Below are positions 36,995 to 46,539 of a DNA stretch of 64,000 nt, piece after piece. A program made the translations under genes and the position numbers. This DNA is from Paracidovorax cattleyae. Lineage in GTDB: Bacteria; Pseudomonadota; Gammaproteobacteria; Burkholderiales; Burkholderiaceae_C. The notes under the pieces were generated by a model, which was not told where the DNA came from, searched no databases, and saw only the letters and a program-made list of their open reading frames with translations. Position 1 is the first letter of the stretch. Each line of letters begins with the position of its first letter. The stretch spans positions 1 through 64,000 of the forward strand of contig NZ_FNJL01000009.1 of assembly GCF_900104515.1 (NCBI RefSeq). The letters are read 5' to 3'.

Positions 36995-38638
36995 TTATTG
37001 CAGGATCTGCGTCAGGTCCAGTGCCGAGGTCAGGTCGCCCATGGGCTGGCCGCCATTCTTCACCAGGGCGGCATCGCGCTGCGCGAGGCCCGGCAGGGTA
37101 TCCAGGCCCCAGCGGCGCGTGATGAAGCGCAGGGTGGATGCCGTGTCGTACTGCGTGTGGTCCACCACGCCGTGCCTGGCCCAGGGCGAGATGATCAGCG
37201 CCGGGATCCGCGTGCCCGGGCCCCAGAGGTCGCCCTTGGGCACGGCCTTGTGGTCCCAGAAGCCGCCGTTCTCGTCATAGGTCACGACGATCAGCATGTT
37301 CTTCCATTGCGGGCTGGCCTGCAGCTGGGCGATCACGCTGGCGATGTGTGCGTCGCCGTCGGCCACGCTGGCATAGCCGGGGTGCTGGTTGAGGTTGCCC
37401 TGCGGCTTGTAGAAGCTCACGGCCGGCAGCTGGCCTGCGGCGGCGTCCTGCAGGAACTGCGTGTCGAAATCCTTCATGTGCTGCGCGCGGTAGGCCGCGG
37501 TGGCGGACTGGGTCGGATCGAACTTCGCGTAGTAGTTGAACGGCTGGTGGTGGAACTGGAAGTTCGGCGCGGGCCGGGCGAAGGCGCGGTCGGTGATGGC
37601 CGATGCCAGCGTGGCGTTGTAGCCACCCGCGTACCAGGCCCAGCCCACGTTCTTCCTGTCGAGCAGGTCGGCGATGGTGGTGGCAGTCTGCGGGGGCAGC
37701 GTGGTGGCCTTGGCCGGATCCGCGGTCAGGTTGCTCGCGCCGCTGGCCGGGGCGTTGGAGCTGGGCTGGTAGGCCGGCTGCATCGTGTTGATCGCATAGA
37801 ACTTGCCGTCGCCGGCATAGTTCTTCGGGGCGATGTTGCTGCTGTTGACGAACACCGGCGGGCCGGAGATGGCGGATGCGGGCGAGTTGGCCGCCACGGT
37901 GAGGCGGGGCAGGAAGGTGCCGGAGGTGTCCTGGTCCACGGCCGAGATCGACCCCTTGGCGGCCGAGGTGTCGGCATTCGGGTATTCGGGCGCGCACGCG
38001 CACACCAGGTACTGGTGGTTCAGGAAGGAACCACCGAAGGCGCCCATGAAGAAGTTGTCGGCCAGCACGTATTTCTGGGCCAGCTTCCACAGCTGCATGT
38101 TGCTGCCGTCGTAGTAGCCCATGGTGAGGCCGCCCGAATCCGCCCAGGCGGCGAACTTGTCGTTGCGGCCGCCGTTGATCTGCATCTGGTTCTCGAAGAA
38201 GCGGTGGTAGAGATCGCGCGTGATTACGTTCGGCCCGACCTGCACGCCGGTGGTCTGGAAGCCGGATGCGGCGTCGATCTGGAAGGGGCGGTTGTCCTGG
38301 CTGGCGGTGCTGCCTTCCGGCACGGTGACCGACTGGCCCGAGGCGGTGACGCCGCCCCAGACCTTGGGCAGCTTGGCGAGCACGGAGCCCGCCGCGTCGC
38401 GGTCCACCTGCGGCAGGTAGCTGCCGGAGGCAGACGGATTCACGCCGGGGATGCCGTCGGCGCCGGGGTAGAGGCCGTAGAGGTTGTCGAAGCCGCGGTT
38501 TTCCGCGTAGATCACCACGACGTTCTGAATGCGCTGCTGCAGCAGGCTGTCATAGGAGGAGCCGTCGCTGCCGCCACAGGCGGACAGCAGGGCGGCCGCG
38601 GCGGCGGCCAGGGGGAGGAGGCGAAGGGTGGGTTTCAT
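36995..38638 (-). CDS. Exported phosphoesterase/acid phosphatase, AcpA/phospholipase C-like lipoprotein
   Basis: A 547-residue protein with a lipoprotein signal (L-L-S-A-C-G-G, Cys at about residue 21) and the alkaline-phosphatase-like fold of the phosphoesterase family (PF04185). The N-terminal metal motif is V-V-V-I-Y-A-E-N-R-G-F-D-N-L-Y-G. Later blocks are D-N-F-F-M-G-A-F-G-G-S-F-L-N-H-Q, V-T-Y-D-E-N-G-G-F-W-D-H and R-I-P-A-L-I-I-S-P-W-A-R. Relatives include AcpA acid phosphatases and phospholipases C, so it probably scavenges phosphate in the periplasm or outside the cell. It lacks a Tat motif. Confidence 0.88.
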   Translation of the reverse strand: MKPTLRLLPLAAAAAALLSACGGSDGSSYDSLLQQRIQNVVVIYAENRGFDNLYGLYPGADGIPGVNPSASGSYLPQVDRDAAGSVLAKLPKVWGGVTASGQSVTVPEGSTASQDNRPFQIDAASGFQTTGVQVGPNVITRDLYHRFFENQMQINGGRNDKFAAWADSGGLTMGYYDGSNMQLWKLAQKYVLADNFFMGAFGGSFLNHQYLVCACAPEYPNADTSAAKGSISAVDQDTSGTFLPRLTVAANSPASAISGPPVFVNSSNIAPKNYAGDGKFYAINTMQPAYQPSSNAPASGASNLTADPAKATTLPPQTATTIADLLDRKNVGWAWYAGGYNATLASAITDRAFARPAPNFQFHHQPFNYYAKFDPTQSATAAYRAQHMKDFDTQFLQDAAAGQLPAVSFYKPQGNLNQHPGYASVADGDAHIASVIAQLQASPQWKNMLIVVTYDENGGFWDHKAVPKGDLWGPGTRIPALIISPWARHGVVDHTQYDTASTLRFITRRWGLDTLPGLAQRDAALVKNGGQPMGDLTSALDLTQILQ

Positions 38639-38785
38639 GGTGGTGCGCTGTTGTGAATGGTTTTATGCGAGGTGCATTGTGGTAAAGCGGCTGTGTCCGG
38701 CGCATGACAGATGGCCGTCATGAAGCTGACATGGCCGCGGCGCATGCTGGCGCGCAGCGTTTTTTGCGGAGCTTCTTCCCGTCCC

Positions 38786-40213
38786 ATGACTTCTCCTGCG
38801 CGCATGTTCCCGGCCTCCCGGCGTTTTCTTCGTTGGAGCGGCCCGGCCTGCGTGCTGGCCGCTGCAGGCGTGCTGGCCGGCCTGGGGGTGTGGATGCGGG
38901 GCGCTGCCGCGTCGGGCGTGGCGCCGGTGGCCGCACGGCCCGCGGCGTCGTCCGGTGCCGCGCCGCCCGATGCGAACCGGATGCAGATGGCGGCGCAGCC
39001 GGACTTCGCGCGCATGCAGGCCGTGGGGCAGGCCATGTTCTTCGACCAGGGGCTGTCGGCGTCGGGCCGGGTGTCCTGCGCGAGCTGCCATGATCCGGCG
39101 CACGCGTTCGGGCCGCCCAACGGCCTTGCGGTGCAGCCCGGCGGCGCCGATGGCGCGGCCCTGGGCGTGCGGGCAGCGCCGTCCCTGCGCTACCAGCAGA
39201 ACGTGCCGCCCTTCACCATGCACCGCTTCGACGACGATTTCGACGAAAGCGTGGACCAGGGCGCCTCGGGCGGCCATACCTGGGACGGCCGCGCGAGCAC
39301 GCTGCACGAGCAGGCGGCCATCCCGCTGCTGGCGCCGCACGAGATGGCCAATGCGAACCCCGCGGCAGTGGTGAAGCGGCTGCGGCGGGCGCCCTATGCG
39401 GCGCAGTTCCGGCAGACCTTCGGCGCCGATGCGCTGGACGACGACGCGCGGGGCTTCCAGTGGGCCACGCTGGCGCTGGAAATGTTCCAGCAGGACCCGG
39501 CGCGCTTCTACCCCTACAGCAGCCGGTACGACGACTACCTCCGCGGCAAGAGGGCGCTGTCGGCACGCGAAATGCGCGGGCTCGCGCTCTTCAACGACGC
39601 GAAGAAGGGCAACTGCGCGTCCTGCCACCTGAGCGAGGTCAGCCCCAACAACGGGGCGTTTCCCGCTTTCTCGGATTTCGGGCACATCGCCATCGGCGTG
39701 CCGCGCAACCGCATGCTGCCGGCCAACCGGGACCCGTCGTTCCACGACCTGGGCACCTGCGCCACGCTGCCGGCCGGTACGGACGGCAAGGAGCGCGAGG
39801 CGCTCTGCGGCGCCTTCCGCACGCCCAGCCTGCGCAACGCGGCGGTGCGGCAGGCCTTTTTCCACAACGGGGTCGTCCACAGCCTGGAAGAGGCGGTGCG
39901 CTTCTACGCCACGCGCGACACCGACCCGCAGCGCTGGTATCCCTACCCGCCGCGCGCGCGGGGCGCGCATCCGCGCTATGACGATCTGCCGGCCGAATAT
40001 GCCGGCAACGTCAACCGGGAAGCGCCGTTCGACCGCGAGCCCGGCGAGGCGCCCCGGCTGACCGAGGCCGAGATCGGCGACGTGGTGGCGTTCCTGCGCA
40101 CGCTGACCGACCAGGATGCCGTGCCGGCCATGGAAGCGGTGGCGCGGGGCGGCCGGCGTTCCGCCGTGGCCCGGGCGGGGGCGGGTGCCCGGGGCGCTGC
40201 GGCAGCGCACTGA
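38786..40213 (+). CDS. Di-haem cytochrome c peroxidase / MauG family
   Basis: Periplasmic peroxidase-like protein of about 475 residues. A signal/anchor helix (about residues 15-35) leads to two CxxCH sites: S-C-A-S-C-H-D-P-A-H-A-F-G and N-C-A-S-C-H-L-S-E-V. A C-terminal T-P-S-L-R-N-A-A block with F-F-H-N-G is typical. The family reduces hydrogen peroxide or modifies proteins (MauG); which applies is undecided. ATGs at 38711 and 38804 are alternative starts. It is divergent from the phosphoesterase across a short promoter region, and such pairs are often phosphate- or stress-controlled. Confidence 0.88.
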   Translation: MTSPARMFPASRRFLRWSGPACVLAAAGVLAGLGVWMRGAAASGVAPVAARPAASSGAAPPDANRMQMAAQPDFARMQAVGQAMFFDQGLSASGRVSCASCHDPAHAFGPPNGLAVQPGGADGAALGVRAAPSLRYQQNVPPFTMHRFDDDFDESVDQGASGGHTWDGRASTLHEQAAIPLLAPHEMANANPAAVVKRLRRAPYAAQFRQTFGADALDDDARGFQWATLALEMFQQDPARFYPYSSRYDDYLRGKRALSAREMRGLALFNDAKKGNCASCHLSEVSPNNGAFPAFSDFGHIAIGVPRNRMLPANRDPSFHDLGTCATLPAGTDGKEREALCGAFRTPSLRNAAVRQAFFHNGVVHSLEEAVRFYATRDTDPQRWYPYPPRARGAHPRYDDLPAEYAGNVNREAPFDREPGEAPRLTEAEIGDVVAFLRTLTDQDAVPAMEAVARGGRRSAVARAGAGARGAAAAH

Positions 40214-40318
40214 GCCGGCCCGGGACGCCGTGCCGGCCTTGCTGGAGGTGCCGGCCCTCGCCCGCGCCTCAGCCCGTGATCTGCCCGCGACCCGCCCGGT
40301 GAGGGCGGCACCCGCGGG

Positions 40319-41344
40319 TCAGTCCCTGGGCCGGAAGCCGATGACCAGCGAGGAGGGCACGCGGCCGTCCACGTCGCGCGGCAGGGTGTCGGTCTTCTCC
40401 AGCGCGCGCACCACGGCGTCGTCCCAGGACTTGTTGCCGCTGGACTTGGTGACGCGGATGCCCACGATGGTGCCGTCGGGCGAGGCGCGCACTTCCACCT
40501 CGGTGCGCAGGTTGTCGGAGATGGCGTCCGGATAGACGATGTTCGGCCGCACCTTGGCCGCGACCTTGCCGCCATAGCTGCCCGACGGGCCGGAACTGCG
40601 CTGGGCGTTGCCGGTGGCGGTTTCACCTCCGGTGGCTCCTGCCAGGCCCTGCATGCGGCGCAGGTTCTCCTGGCGCAGCGCTTCCACGCGCTTGGCTTCC
40701 GCGGCGTCGGCCTTGCGCTTTTCATCCGCCTTGCGCTTGTCTTCCGCCTGCTTCTTCTGCAGCTGCTCCTGCCGTTCCTTCTCGGCCTGCTGCTTTTCCA
40801 GCTTCTCCTGCTGCTCGCGGCGATCCTTTTCGCGCTGTTCTTTCTCGCGCTGTTGCTGCTGGTCCTTCTCGCGCTGCGCCTTCTCCTTCTGCTGGCGTTC
40901 CTTCTTGTCCTGCTCGGCCTGCTCCTTGCGCTCGCGTTCGCGCCGGTCCTGTTCGGCCTGCAGCTGGCGTTCCTTCTTTTCCTGTTCGAGGCGCTTCTTT
41001 TCGCGCTCGATGGCGATGTCGGCCTCGCGCGGGTCGGGCGCGGCCTTCGGGGGCGGTGGAGGCGGCGGCGGGGCCGGCGCGGGCGGCGGAGGCGCAGGGG
41101 GCGTGGGCTGCGGCGCCGGCTGGGGCGGTGGCGGCGGGGCGACCGCGGCCGGTGCGGCCTGCTGTGGCAGGGCGGACCAGATCTCGGCCTCGATGGCGGG
41201 CTGGTCGGCGCTGGTCTTCCAGTTCACGCCCCAGGTCAGGGCGCCGATGAGCGCCACGTGGACCAGGACGGCGAGCGCGACGGCGCGCAGGCGTCCCGGC
41301 GGACGCGTGGGGGCGAACTGGTCTCGGTCGTTGTGGGCGTGCAT
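40319..41344 (-). CDS. tolA: TolA: cell envelope linker with Pro-rich and coiled-coil regions
   Basis: Inner-membrane anchored protein (341 residues) that links TolQR to outer-membrane Pal in the Tol-Pal system for outer-membrane invagination. The N-terminal helix is at about 20-42. A Pro-rich stretch (about 70-98, almost only P and A) precedes a highly charged Lys/Glu/Arg/Gln coiled coil (about 105-225). A C-terminal TonB/TolA-like domain follows (Y-G-G-K-V-A-A-K-V-R-P-N-I-V-Y-P-D, E-V-E-V-R-A-S-P-D-G-T-I). It is the last gene of ybgC-tolQRA here; tolB and pal are not in the following sequence. Confidence 0.93.
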   Translation of the reverse strand: MHAHNDRDQFAPTRPPGRLRAVALAVLVHVALIGALTWGVNWKTSADQPAIEAEIWSALPQQAAPAAVAPPPPPQPAPQPTPPAPPPPAPAPPPPPPPPKAAPDPREADIAIEREKKRLEQEKKERQLQAEQDRRERERKEQAEQDKKERQQKEKAQREKDQQQQREKEQREKDRREQQEKLEKQQAEKERQEQLQKKQAEDKRKADEKRKADAAEAKRVEALRQENLRRMQGLAGATGGETATGNAQRSSGPSGSYGGKVAAKVRPNIVYPDAISDNLRTEVEVRASPDGTIVGIRVTKSSGNKSWDDAVVRALEKTDTLPRDVDGRVPSSLVIGFRPRD

Positions 41345-41399
41345 CGCGTTCGGGAGCGGCTCCGGGGATCGGCGTCGGGGGCGGAGGGTGTGCGGGGCG

Positions 41400-41825
41400 T
41401 CAGCCGCCCGACTTGACGGTGAGGCCCACGCGCTGCACGCCCGCGCGCTGCAGAGCGTCCATGGCCTTGACCACGGAGTCGTAGGTCACGTTGCGGTCGG
41501 CGGTGACCAGCACGGGCGTGCCGTCTTCCTGCGTGGCCTGCCAGGCCTTGGCGGCGGCGCCGAGTTCCTTGAGCGTCACGGGGCGCTCGAGGTCGCCCGT
41601 CTTGAGCTGCAGGCTGCCGTCCTTCTGGACGATGACCTGGCCGAAGGCCTTGGGCGCCTTGGCGCCCTTGCCGACGGTGGGCACGTCGATCCGGCTGGGG
41701 GTGAGCATGGGCGCGGTCACCATGAAGATGATGAGCAGCACCAGCATCACGTCGATGAAGGGGACCATGTTGATCTCGTTCATCGAGCGGCGGCGGCTGC
41801 CGCCGCGCGAGGCCATGGTGGGCAT
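41400..41825 (-). CDS. tolR: TolR biopolymer transport protein
   Basis: ExbD/TolR-type protein of 141 residues with a single helix (about 21-42) holding the conserved proton-carrying Asp in V-P-F-I-D-V-M-L-V-L-L-I-I-F-M. The periplasmic domain follows (S-R-I-D-V-P-T, V-L-V-T-A-D-R-N-V-T-Y). It uses the proton-motive force with TolQ. It lies 27 bp from tolQ. Confidence 0.96.
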   Translation of the reverse strand: MPTMASRGGSRRRSMNEINMVPFIDVMLVLLIIFMVTAPMLTPSRIDVPTVGKGAKAPKAFGQVIVQKDGSLQLKTGDLERPVTLKELGAAAKAWQATQEDGTPVLVTADRNVTYDSVVKAMDALQRAGVQRVGLTVKSGG

Positions 41826-41852
41826 GGGAGGCTCCTTCGCGTGCGTGGCGGG

Positions 41853-42554
41853 TCAGTGGCCCGAGGCGGAGGCCGGTGCCGCGCCCAGGTTGCGCTGCAG
41901 GATGTTCGAGAATTCCTCGATGAAGGTTTCCTGGTGGATGGCCACGCGGTCGATGTCGCGCGCGAAGCGGTTGTAGGCCACCACGGCGGGAATGGCGGCG
42001 AACAGGCCGATCGCCGTGGCCACCAGGGCCTCGGCGATGCCGGGCGCCACCGTGGCGAGCGTGACCTGCTCCATGCCCGCGAAGCCGGTGAAGGCGTGCA
42101 TGATGCCCCATACGGTGCCGAACAGGCCGACGTAGGGGCTCACCGAGGCGACCGAGCCGAGGAAGGACAGGCTCGACTCCACCACGTCCATTTCGCGCTG
42201 GAAGCTCGCGCGCATGGCGCGGCGCGCGCCGTCGAGCAGGGTGCCGGGGTCGGTGATGCGGCGCTCGCGCAGCTTCTGGAACTCGCGCATGCCGCTGGCG
42301 AAGATCCGCTCCATGGGGCCGGCGTTCTTGGCGTTCTGCGCGGCACTGGCGTAGAGGTCGTTCAGGCTGGTGCCCGACCAGAACTCGCGCTCGAACTCGT
42401 CGTTGAGCGACCGGACGCGCTTGAGCGCGAACAGCTTGCGGAAGATGGCGGCCCAGCTGGCGATGGACACGCCGATCAGCAGCGCCATGACGAGTTGCAC
42501 CACCCAGCTGGCATTGAGCACCAGGTGCAGGATGGACATGTCTTGCGAATTCAT
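41853..42554 (-). CDS. tolQ: TolQ proton channel subunit
   Basis: ExbB/TolQ family, 233 residues with three helices (about 15-36, 135-157 and 170-195). The motif L-F-G-T-V-W-G-I-M-H-A-F and the A-L-V-A-T-A-I-G-L-F-A-A-I-P-A-V segment with the channel Thr are conserved. ATG 42554 overlaps the ybgC stop as ATGA; a second ATG at 42539 is possible. Confidence 0.96.
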   Translation of the reverse strand: MNSQDMSILHLVLNASWVVQLVMALLIGVSIASWAAIFRKLFALKRVRSLNDEFEREFWSGTSLNDLYASAAQNAKNAGPMERIFASGMREFQKLRERRITDPGTLLDGARRAMRASFQREMDVVESSLSFLGSVASVSPYVGLFGTVWGIMHAFTGFAGMEQVTLATVAPGIAEALVATAIGLFAAIPAVVAYNRFARDIDRVAIHQETFIEEFSNILQRNLGAAPASASGH

Positions 42555-42973
42555 GATGATGAGAGTTGTTCCAGAAGGTGGCCGGGAATCCGGGCGGGGC
42601 GCAGCGTGGCGGCGTCGACCCATCCGATGCGAACGGAGCCCTCGCACAGGGGCGAAGGCTCCGATTCTGTCATGTGCTCCGATTTCAGGAGCGCTCGCTG
42701 GCGTATTGTCAGGGATGCCCTTCCACTTTCCTCGAGCGCGGCCGTAACAATCAGTTCATCGTCCAGCCGGGCGGGGCGCAAATAGCGCACGCGCGCGTCG
42801 GTTACGACAAACATGCCCCCCGCGAGTTCCCGCAGCCGTTGCTGCTGCACCCCCAGCGAGCGCAGCCATTCGGTGCGGGCGCGCTCGAAGAAGCGCAGGT
42901 AGTTGGCATAGAAGACGATGCCGCCGGCATCCGTGTCTTCCCAGTAGATGCGCACGGGCCATTCGAAGCTCAT
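42551..42973 (-). CDS. ybgC: Acyl-CoA thioesterase YbgC (hotdog fold)
   Basis: Cytoplasmic hotdog thioesterase of 140 residues with the 4HBT signature W-E-D-T-D-A-G-G-I-V-F-Y-A-N-Y-L-R-F-F-E-R-A-R-T and the catalytic Asp in it. It hydrolyses short or acyl-carrier thioesters and is the usual first gene of the tol operon. It overlaps tolQ by 4 bp. Confidence 0.95.
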   Translation of the reverse strand: MSFEWPVRIYWEDTDAGGIVFYANYLRFFERARTEWLRSLGVQQQRLRELAGGMFVVTDARVRYLRPARLDDELIVTAALEESGRASLTIRQRALLKSEHMTESEPSPLCEGSVRIGWVDAATLRPARIPGHLLEQLSSS

Positions 42974-42996
42974 GGGGCAGTGCCTCGCGCCGTGCG

Positions 42997-44181
42997 TCAG
43001 CCCAGCAGCCGGGACAGCCGCGCCACGGCTTCCTGCAGCTGCGCCATGGAGTTGGCCGTGGAAAAGCGCACGAAAGTTTCCGGCGCATGGCTGCCGAAGT
43101 CGCGCCCCGGCGTGAGGGCCAGGTGGGCGCGGCGCATGACCTCGTGGGCGAAATCCCAGCTGCCTTCCACGCCCAGGCGCCGCGCCGCGGCGGTGCAGTC
43201 GGCCCAGGCGTAGAAGGCGCCGTCCGGCCGCACGGGCACGGACAGTCCCAGGGATTCGAGCGCGGGGATGAAGCAGTCGCGGCGGGCCTTGAACTCGGCG
43301 CGGCGGCGCTCGTACTCGGCGATGCTGTCCGGCTCGAAGCAGGCCAGCGCCGCATGCTGCGCCACGGTGCTCGGGCAGATGAAGAGATTCTGCGCCAGCC
43401 GCTCCACGACCGGGACCATGGCATCGGGCACGACCATCCAGCCCAGGCGCCAGCCCGTCATGTTGAAGTATTTGCTGAAGCTGTTGATGCTGACGATGTC
43501 CTCGCCGATCGCGAGCGCCGTGTGCCCGAAGGCCTCCTCGTAGGAGAGGCCGAGGTAGATCTCGTCGATGAGGGTGAAGCCGTCGCGCGCCTGCACGGCG
43601 GCGTGGATGCGGCGCAGTTCATCGGGCGCGATCGAGGTGCCCGTGGGGTTGGAGGGCGAGGCCAGCAGCACGCCGCGCGTCTTCGGGCCCCAGTGCGCGG
43701 CGACCTTGCCGGCGCTGAGCTGGAAGCGTTCCCCGGCGGTGGAGGGCACGAGCACCGCACGGCCGTCCGCCGCGCTCACGAAATGGCGGTTGCACGGATA
43801 GCTCGGGTCCGGCATGAGGACCTCGTCGCCCTGCTCGATGAGCGCCAGGCAGGCGAGCTGCAGGGCGCCGGAGGCACCCGCCGTGACCACGATGCGGCGC
43901 GCCGGCACGGCCACGCCGAAGCGCTCGGCGTACCAGCCGCTGATGCGTTCGCGCAGCGCGTCCAGGCCGAGGGCGTTGGTGTACTGGGCGGCGCCGCTGC
44001 GCAGGGCGCGGTCGGCGGCCTCGCGCACCAGCGGCGGGGCGGTGAAGTCGGGCTCGCCGATGTTCAGGAAGATCATCGGCTCCGGGCCGCCGGCCACCTC
44101 GCGGGCCAGGGCCTGCGCGGCCTTGGCGATCTCCATCACGTAAAAGGGTTCGATGCGCTCGGCGCGCCGGGAGAACTTCAT
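42997..44181 (-). CDS. Pyridoxal-phosphate aminotransferase, class I/II
   Basis: Cytoplasmic aminotransferase of 394 residues. PLP contacts are visible: the Schiff-base Lys in N-S-F-S-K-Y-F-N-M-T-G-W-R-L-G, the S-N-P-T-G-T loop, the D-E-I-Y cofactor-contact segment, and a C-terminal V-R-F-S binding the substrate carboxylate. I start at ATG 44181 (M-K-F-S-R-R-A-E-R-I). Substrate is not decidable; relatives include aspartate, alanine and aromatic aminotransferases. It lies 23 bp upstream of ybgC on the same strand. Confidence 0.93.
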   Translation of the reverse strand: MKFSRRAERIEPFYVMEIAKAAQALAREVAGGPEPMIFLNIGEPDFTAPPLVREAADRALRSGAAQYTNALGLDALRERISGWYAERFGVAVPARRIVVTAGASGALQLACLALIEQGDEVLMPDPSYPCNRHFVSAADGRAVLVPSTAGERFQLSAGKVAAHWGPKTRGVLLASPSNPTGTSIAPDELRRIHAAVQARDGFTLIDEIYLGLSYEEAFGHTALAIGEDIVSINSFSKYFNMTGWRLGWMVVPDAMVPVVERLAQNLFICPSTVAQHAALACFEPDSIAEYERRRAEFKARRDCFIPALESLGLSVPVRPDGAFYAWADCTAAARRLGVEGSWDFAHEVMRRAHLALTPGRDFGSHAPETFVRFSTANSMAQLQEAVARLSRLLG

Positions 44182-44284
44182 GGGAGGGATGTCCGGAAGG
44201 AGGCTGTGGCTGCGCACCGCTCCCCGCGGGGGAGCCGGGCGGCAGCCGGGGGCTGGCGAAAAGGGTGGGGCGCGCGGCCCGCGC

Positions 44285-44845
44285 TCAGTCCGTGCGGTCC
44301 GCCGCGGCGCCGGGCGCGCGGTCGGCGGCGACCTCGGCCGCCCGCAGCGTGGGCGCCAGGCCGTTGAGCACCCCGTTCACGTACTTGTGGCCGTCGGTGC
44401 CACCGAACTCCTTGGCGAGCTCGACGCATTCGTTGATGACCACGCGCCACGGCACGTCCAGGCAGTGCTGGAACTCGTACACGCCGATCCACATGGTCGC
44501 ATGCTCGATGGGGGAGATCTCTTCCAGCGTGCGGTCGAGCTTCGGGGTGATCAGCGCGTCGAGCGCTTCGGCGTTCTCGATGCAGCCGTGCAGCAGGGCG
44601 TCGTAGTGCGCCGCATCGGCCTTGTGGAAGCCGGAGAGGTCGCGCGTGAACACGTCGATCGCCGTGGCTTCGTTGCGGCCCACGATGTGCTGGTAGAGGG
44701 CCTGCAGCGCGAAGGCGCGCGAGCGGCTGCGGGCGGACTTGGACGCGGCCTTGCGCGCGCCCGTGGACGTGGTGCCGGTGCGTGCCTGCCGCGGCGGGCG
44801 CCTGGCGCCGCCCGGCGCCGGGGTGGAGGAGGCGTCGTCGCTCAA
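44285..44845 (-). CDS. nusB: Transcription antitermination factor NusB, TTG start
   Basis: RNA-binding component of rRNA antitermination complexes (186 residues with an extended N-terminus). A Ser/Ala/Arg-rich tail of about 35 residues precedes the all-helical NusB domain ([11 protein letters not shown], later [17 protein letters not shown] and K-Y-V-N-G-V-L). No ATG fits: the start is TTG 44845, seven bases after a strong GGAGG. It overlaps the ribH stop by 4 bp (TTGA), so it is translationally coupled to ribH. Confidence 0.92.
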   Translation of the reverse strand: MSDDASSTPAPGGARRPPRQARTGTTSTGARKAASKSARSRSRAFALQALYQHIVGRNEATAIDVFTRDLSGFHKADAAHYDALLHGCIENAEALDALITPKLDRTLEEISPIEHATMWIGVYEFQHCLDVPWRVVINECVELAKEFGGTDGHKYVNGVLNGLAPTLRAAEVAADRAPGAAADRTD

Positions 44846-45306
44846 GACAGTTCCTCCAGCAGGTTCGCCATTTCCACGGCCACGCGGGCCGCATCGCGCC
44901 CCTTCTCGGTCTGGCGGGCGACGGCCTGCTCCAGGTTCTCGGTGGTCAGGATGGCGTTGGCGATCGGGGTCTGGGTGTCGAGCGAGACGCGCGTCACGCC
45001 GGCGCCGGACTCGTTGGCCACCAGCTCGAAGTGGTAGGTCTCGCCGCGGATGATGCAGCCCAGCGCGATGAGCGCGTCGTATTCGTCCTGCTCGGCCAGG
45101 GCCTGCAGCGCCAGGGGCACTTCCAGGGCACCGGGCACGCGCACGTGGCGGATGTTCTTTTCCTGCACGCCCAGGGCGAGCAGTTCCTCGCGGCACGCGG
45201 CCGCCAGGGCCTCGGTGATGCCCTCGTTGAAGCGGGCCTGCACGATGCCGATGTGCAGCTTCCTGCCGTCGAGCCTGTCCGCGGTTCCTTTGTCTGCGCC
45301 AAACAT
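44842..45306 (-). CDS. ribH: 6,7-dimethyl-8-ribityllumazine synthase
   Basis: Penultimate riboflavin enzyme (154 residues), condensing 5-amino-6-ribitylaminouracil with 3,4-dihydroxy-2-butanone-4-phosphate. Motifs: [11 protein letters not shown] near residue 22, [21 protein letters not shown] and N-A-I-L-T-T-E-N. It follows the ribB-type gene by 8 bp, providing its two substrates' branch. Confidence 0.96.
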   Translation of the reverse strand: MFGADKGTADRLDGRKLHIGIVQARFNEGITEALAAACREELLALGVQEKNIRHVRVPGALEVPLALQALAEQDEYDALIALGCIIRGETYHFELVANESGAGVTRVSLDTQTPIANAILTTENLEQAVARQTEKGRDAARVAVEMANLLEELS

Positions 45307-45314
45307 GGTGTGTC

Positions 45315-46436
45315 TTATTCCTTGGGGATGTATCCGGTGATCTCGAGGCCGTAGCCGGTCATGCTGGGCAGGCGGCGCTGCTGGCCCATGAGCTGCATGC
45401 GCGTGACGCCGCACTCGCGCAGGATCTGCGCGCCCACGCCGTAGGTGCGCAGGTCCATGCGGCCGCGCTCCGGCGCGTGCGACGCGCGGGCGGTGCCGTC
45501 GAACTGGGCGAGCAGCTGCTCGGCACTCTCGCCGCAGTTCAGCAGCACGGCGACGCCGCTGCCGTGCTGCGCGATGTGGCGCAGGCTGGCATCCAGGTCC
45601 CAGGAGTGCATGTCGCGGCCCACCTCGAGCGCGTCCAGCACGGACAGGGGCTCGTGCACGCGCACGGGAACGCTGTCGTGCTCGCCCCAGGTGCCGCGCA
45701 CCAGCGCGATGTGGACCGACTGGCTGGGGCCGTCGCGGAAGGCGTGGGCGATGAACTCGCCGGCGGACGTCTGCAGCGGGCGGGTGCCCACCTTGCGCAC
45801 CAGCGTCTCGTTGCGGCTGCGGTATTCGATGAGGTCGGCGATGGTGCCGATCTTCAGGCCGTGCTCGGCGGCGAACTGCTGCAGGTCGGGCAGGCGGGCC
45901 ATGGTGCCGTCGTCCTTCATGACCTCGCAGATGACGGCGGAAGGGCTGCAGCCGGCCATGGCGGCCAGGTCGCAGCCGGCTTCGGTGTGGCCGGCGCGCA
46001 TGAGCACGCCGCCATCGACCGCCTGCAGCGGGAAGATGTGGCCGGGCTGCACCAGGTCGGAGGCCTTGGCATCCGGAGCCACGGCGGCCTGCACGGTGCG
46101 GGCGCGGTCTGCGGCGGAGATGCCGGTGGTGACGCCCTCGGCGGCCTCGATGGAGGCGGTGAAGGCCGTGCCCATCTTGGTGCCGTTGCGCGCGACCATG
46201 GGCGGCAGCCGCAGCAGCTCGCAGCGCTCGCGGGTGAGCGTGAGGCAGATGAGGCCGCGGCCGAAGCGCGCCATGAAATTGATCGCTTCGGGGGTGACGT
46301 GGTCGGCAGCCAGGACCAGGTCGCCTTCGTTCTCGCGGTCTTCCTCGTCCACGAGGATGACGATGCGCCCGGCGCGCATTTCCGCCACGATGTCTTCGAC
46401 GGGCGAGATGGACGCGGGGGGGAGGGGGGTGTTCAT
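45315..46436 (-). CDS. ribB: 3,4-dihydroxy-2-butanone 4-phosphate synthase with degenerate GTP cyclohydrolase II domain (RibBX type)
   Basis: The N-terminal half (about residues 10-215) is an intact DHBP synthase that makes 3,4-dihydroxy-2-butanone-4-phosphate from ribulose 5-phosphate: [12 protein letters not shown] with the metal Glu, and [12 protein letters not shown]. The C-terminal half keeps only a trace of the cyclohydrolase fold. The C-x(10)-C-x-C zinc site and the R-x-H-S-x-C-x-T-G-D block are replaced by [16 protein letters not shown] cyclohydrolase II activity is therefore unlikely and a separate ribA must exist elsewhere. It is 373 residues long. No FMN riboswitch is visible in the 103 bp upstream. 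Confidence 0.9.
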   Translation of the reverse strand: MNTPLPPASISPVEDIVAEMRAGRIVILVDEEDRENEGDLVLAADHVTPEAINFMARFGRGLICLTLTRERCELLRLPPMVARNGTKMGTAFTASIEAAEGVTTGISAADRARTVQAAVAPDAKASDLVQPGHIFPLQAVDGGVLMRAGHTEAGCDLAAMAGCSPSAVICEVMKDDGTMARLPDLQQFAAEHGLKIGTIADLIEYRSRNETLVRKVGTRPLQTSAGEFIAHAFRDGPSQSVHIALVRGTWGEHDSVPVRVHEPLSVLDALEVGRDMHSWDLDASLRHIAQHGSGVAVLLNCGESAEQLLAQFDGTARASHAPERGRMDLRTYGVGAQILRECGVTRMQLMGQQRRLPSMTGYGLEITGYIPKE

Positions 46437-46539
46437 GGGGAGCGGGCTTTCGGTGGTCCGGGCGGCCGGGCGCGCCGCCGTGGGGCGGGCGCCGCCGCGC
46501 GCGGCGCGGGAGCGTGCGGGCTCCGGCAAAGGGGGGATT

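Noticed and set aside
40214-40318. Terminator between the peroxidase gene and tolA
   Set aside because: A GC-rich hairpin (GACCCGC with GCGGGTC) can form but no T tract follows, so I could not support an intrinsic terminator.
46437-46539. FMN riboswitch before the riboflavin genes
   Set aside because: The gap is only 103 bp and shows none of the conserved RFN-element words.
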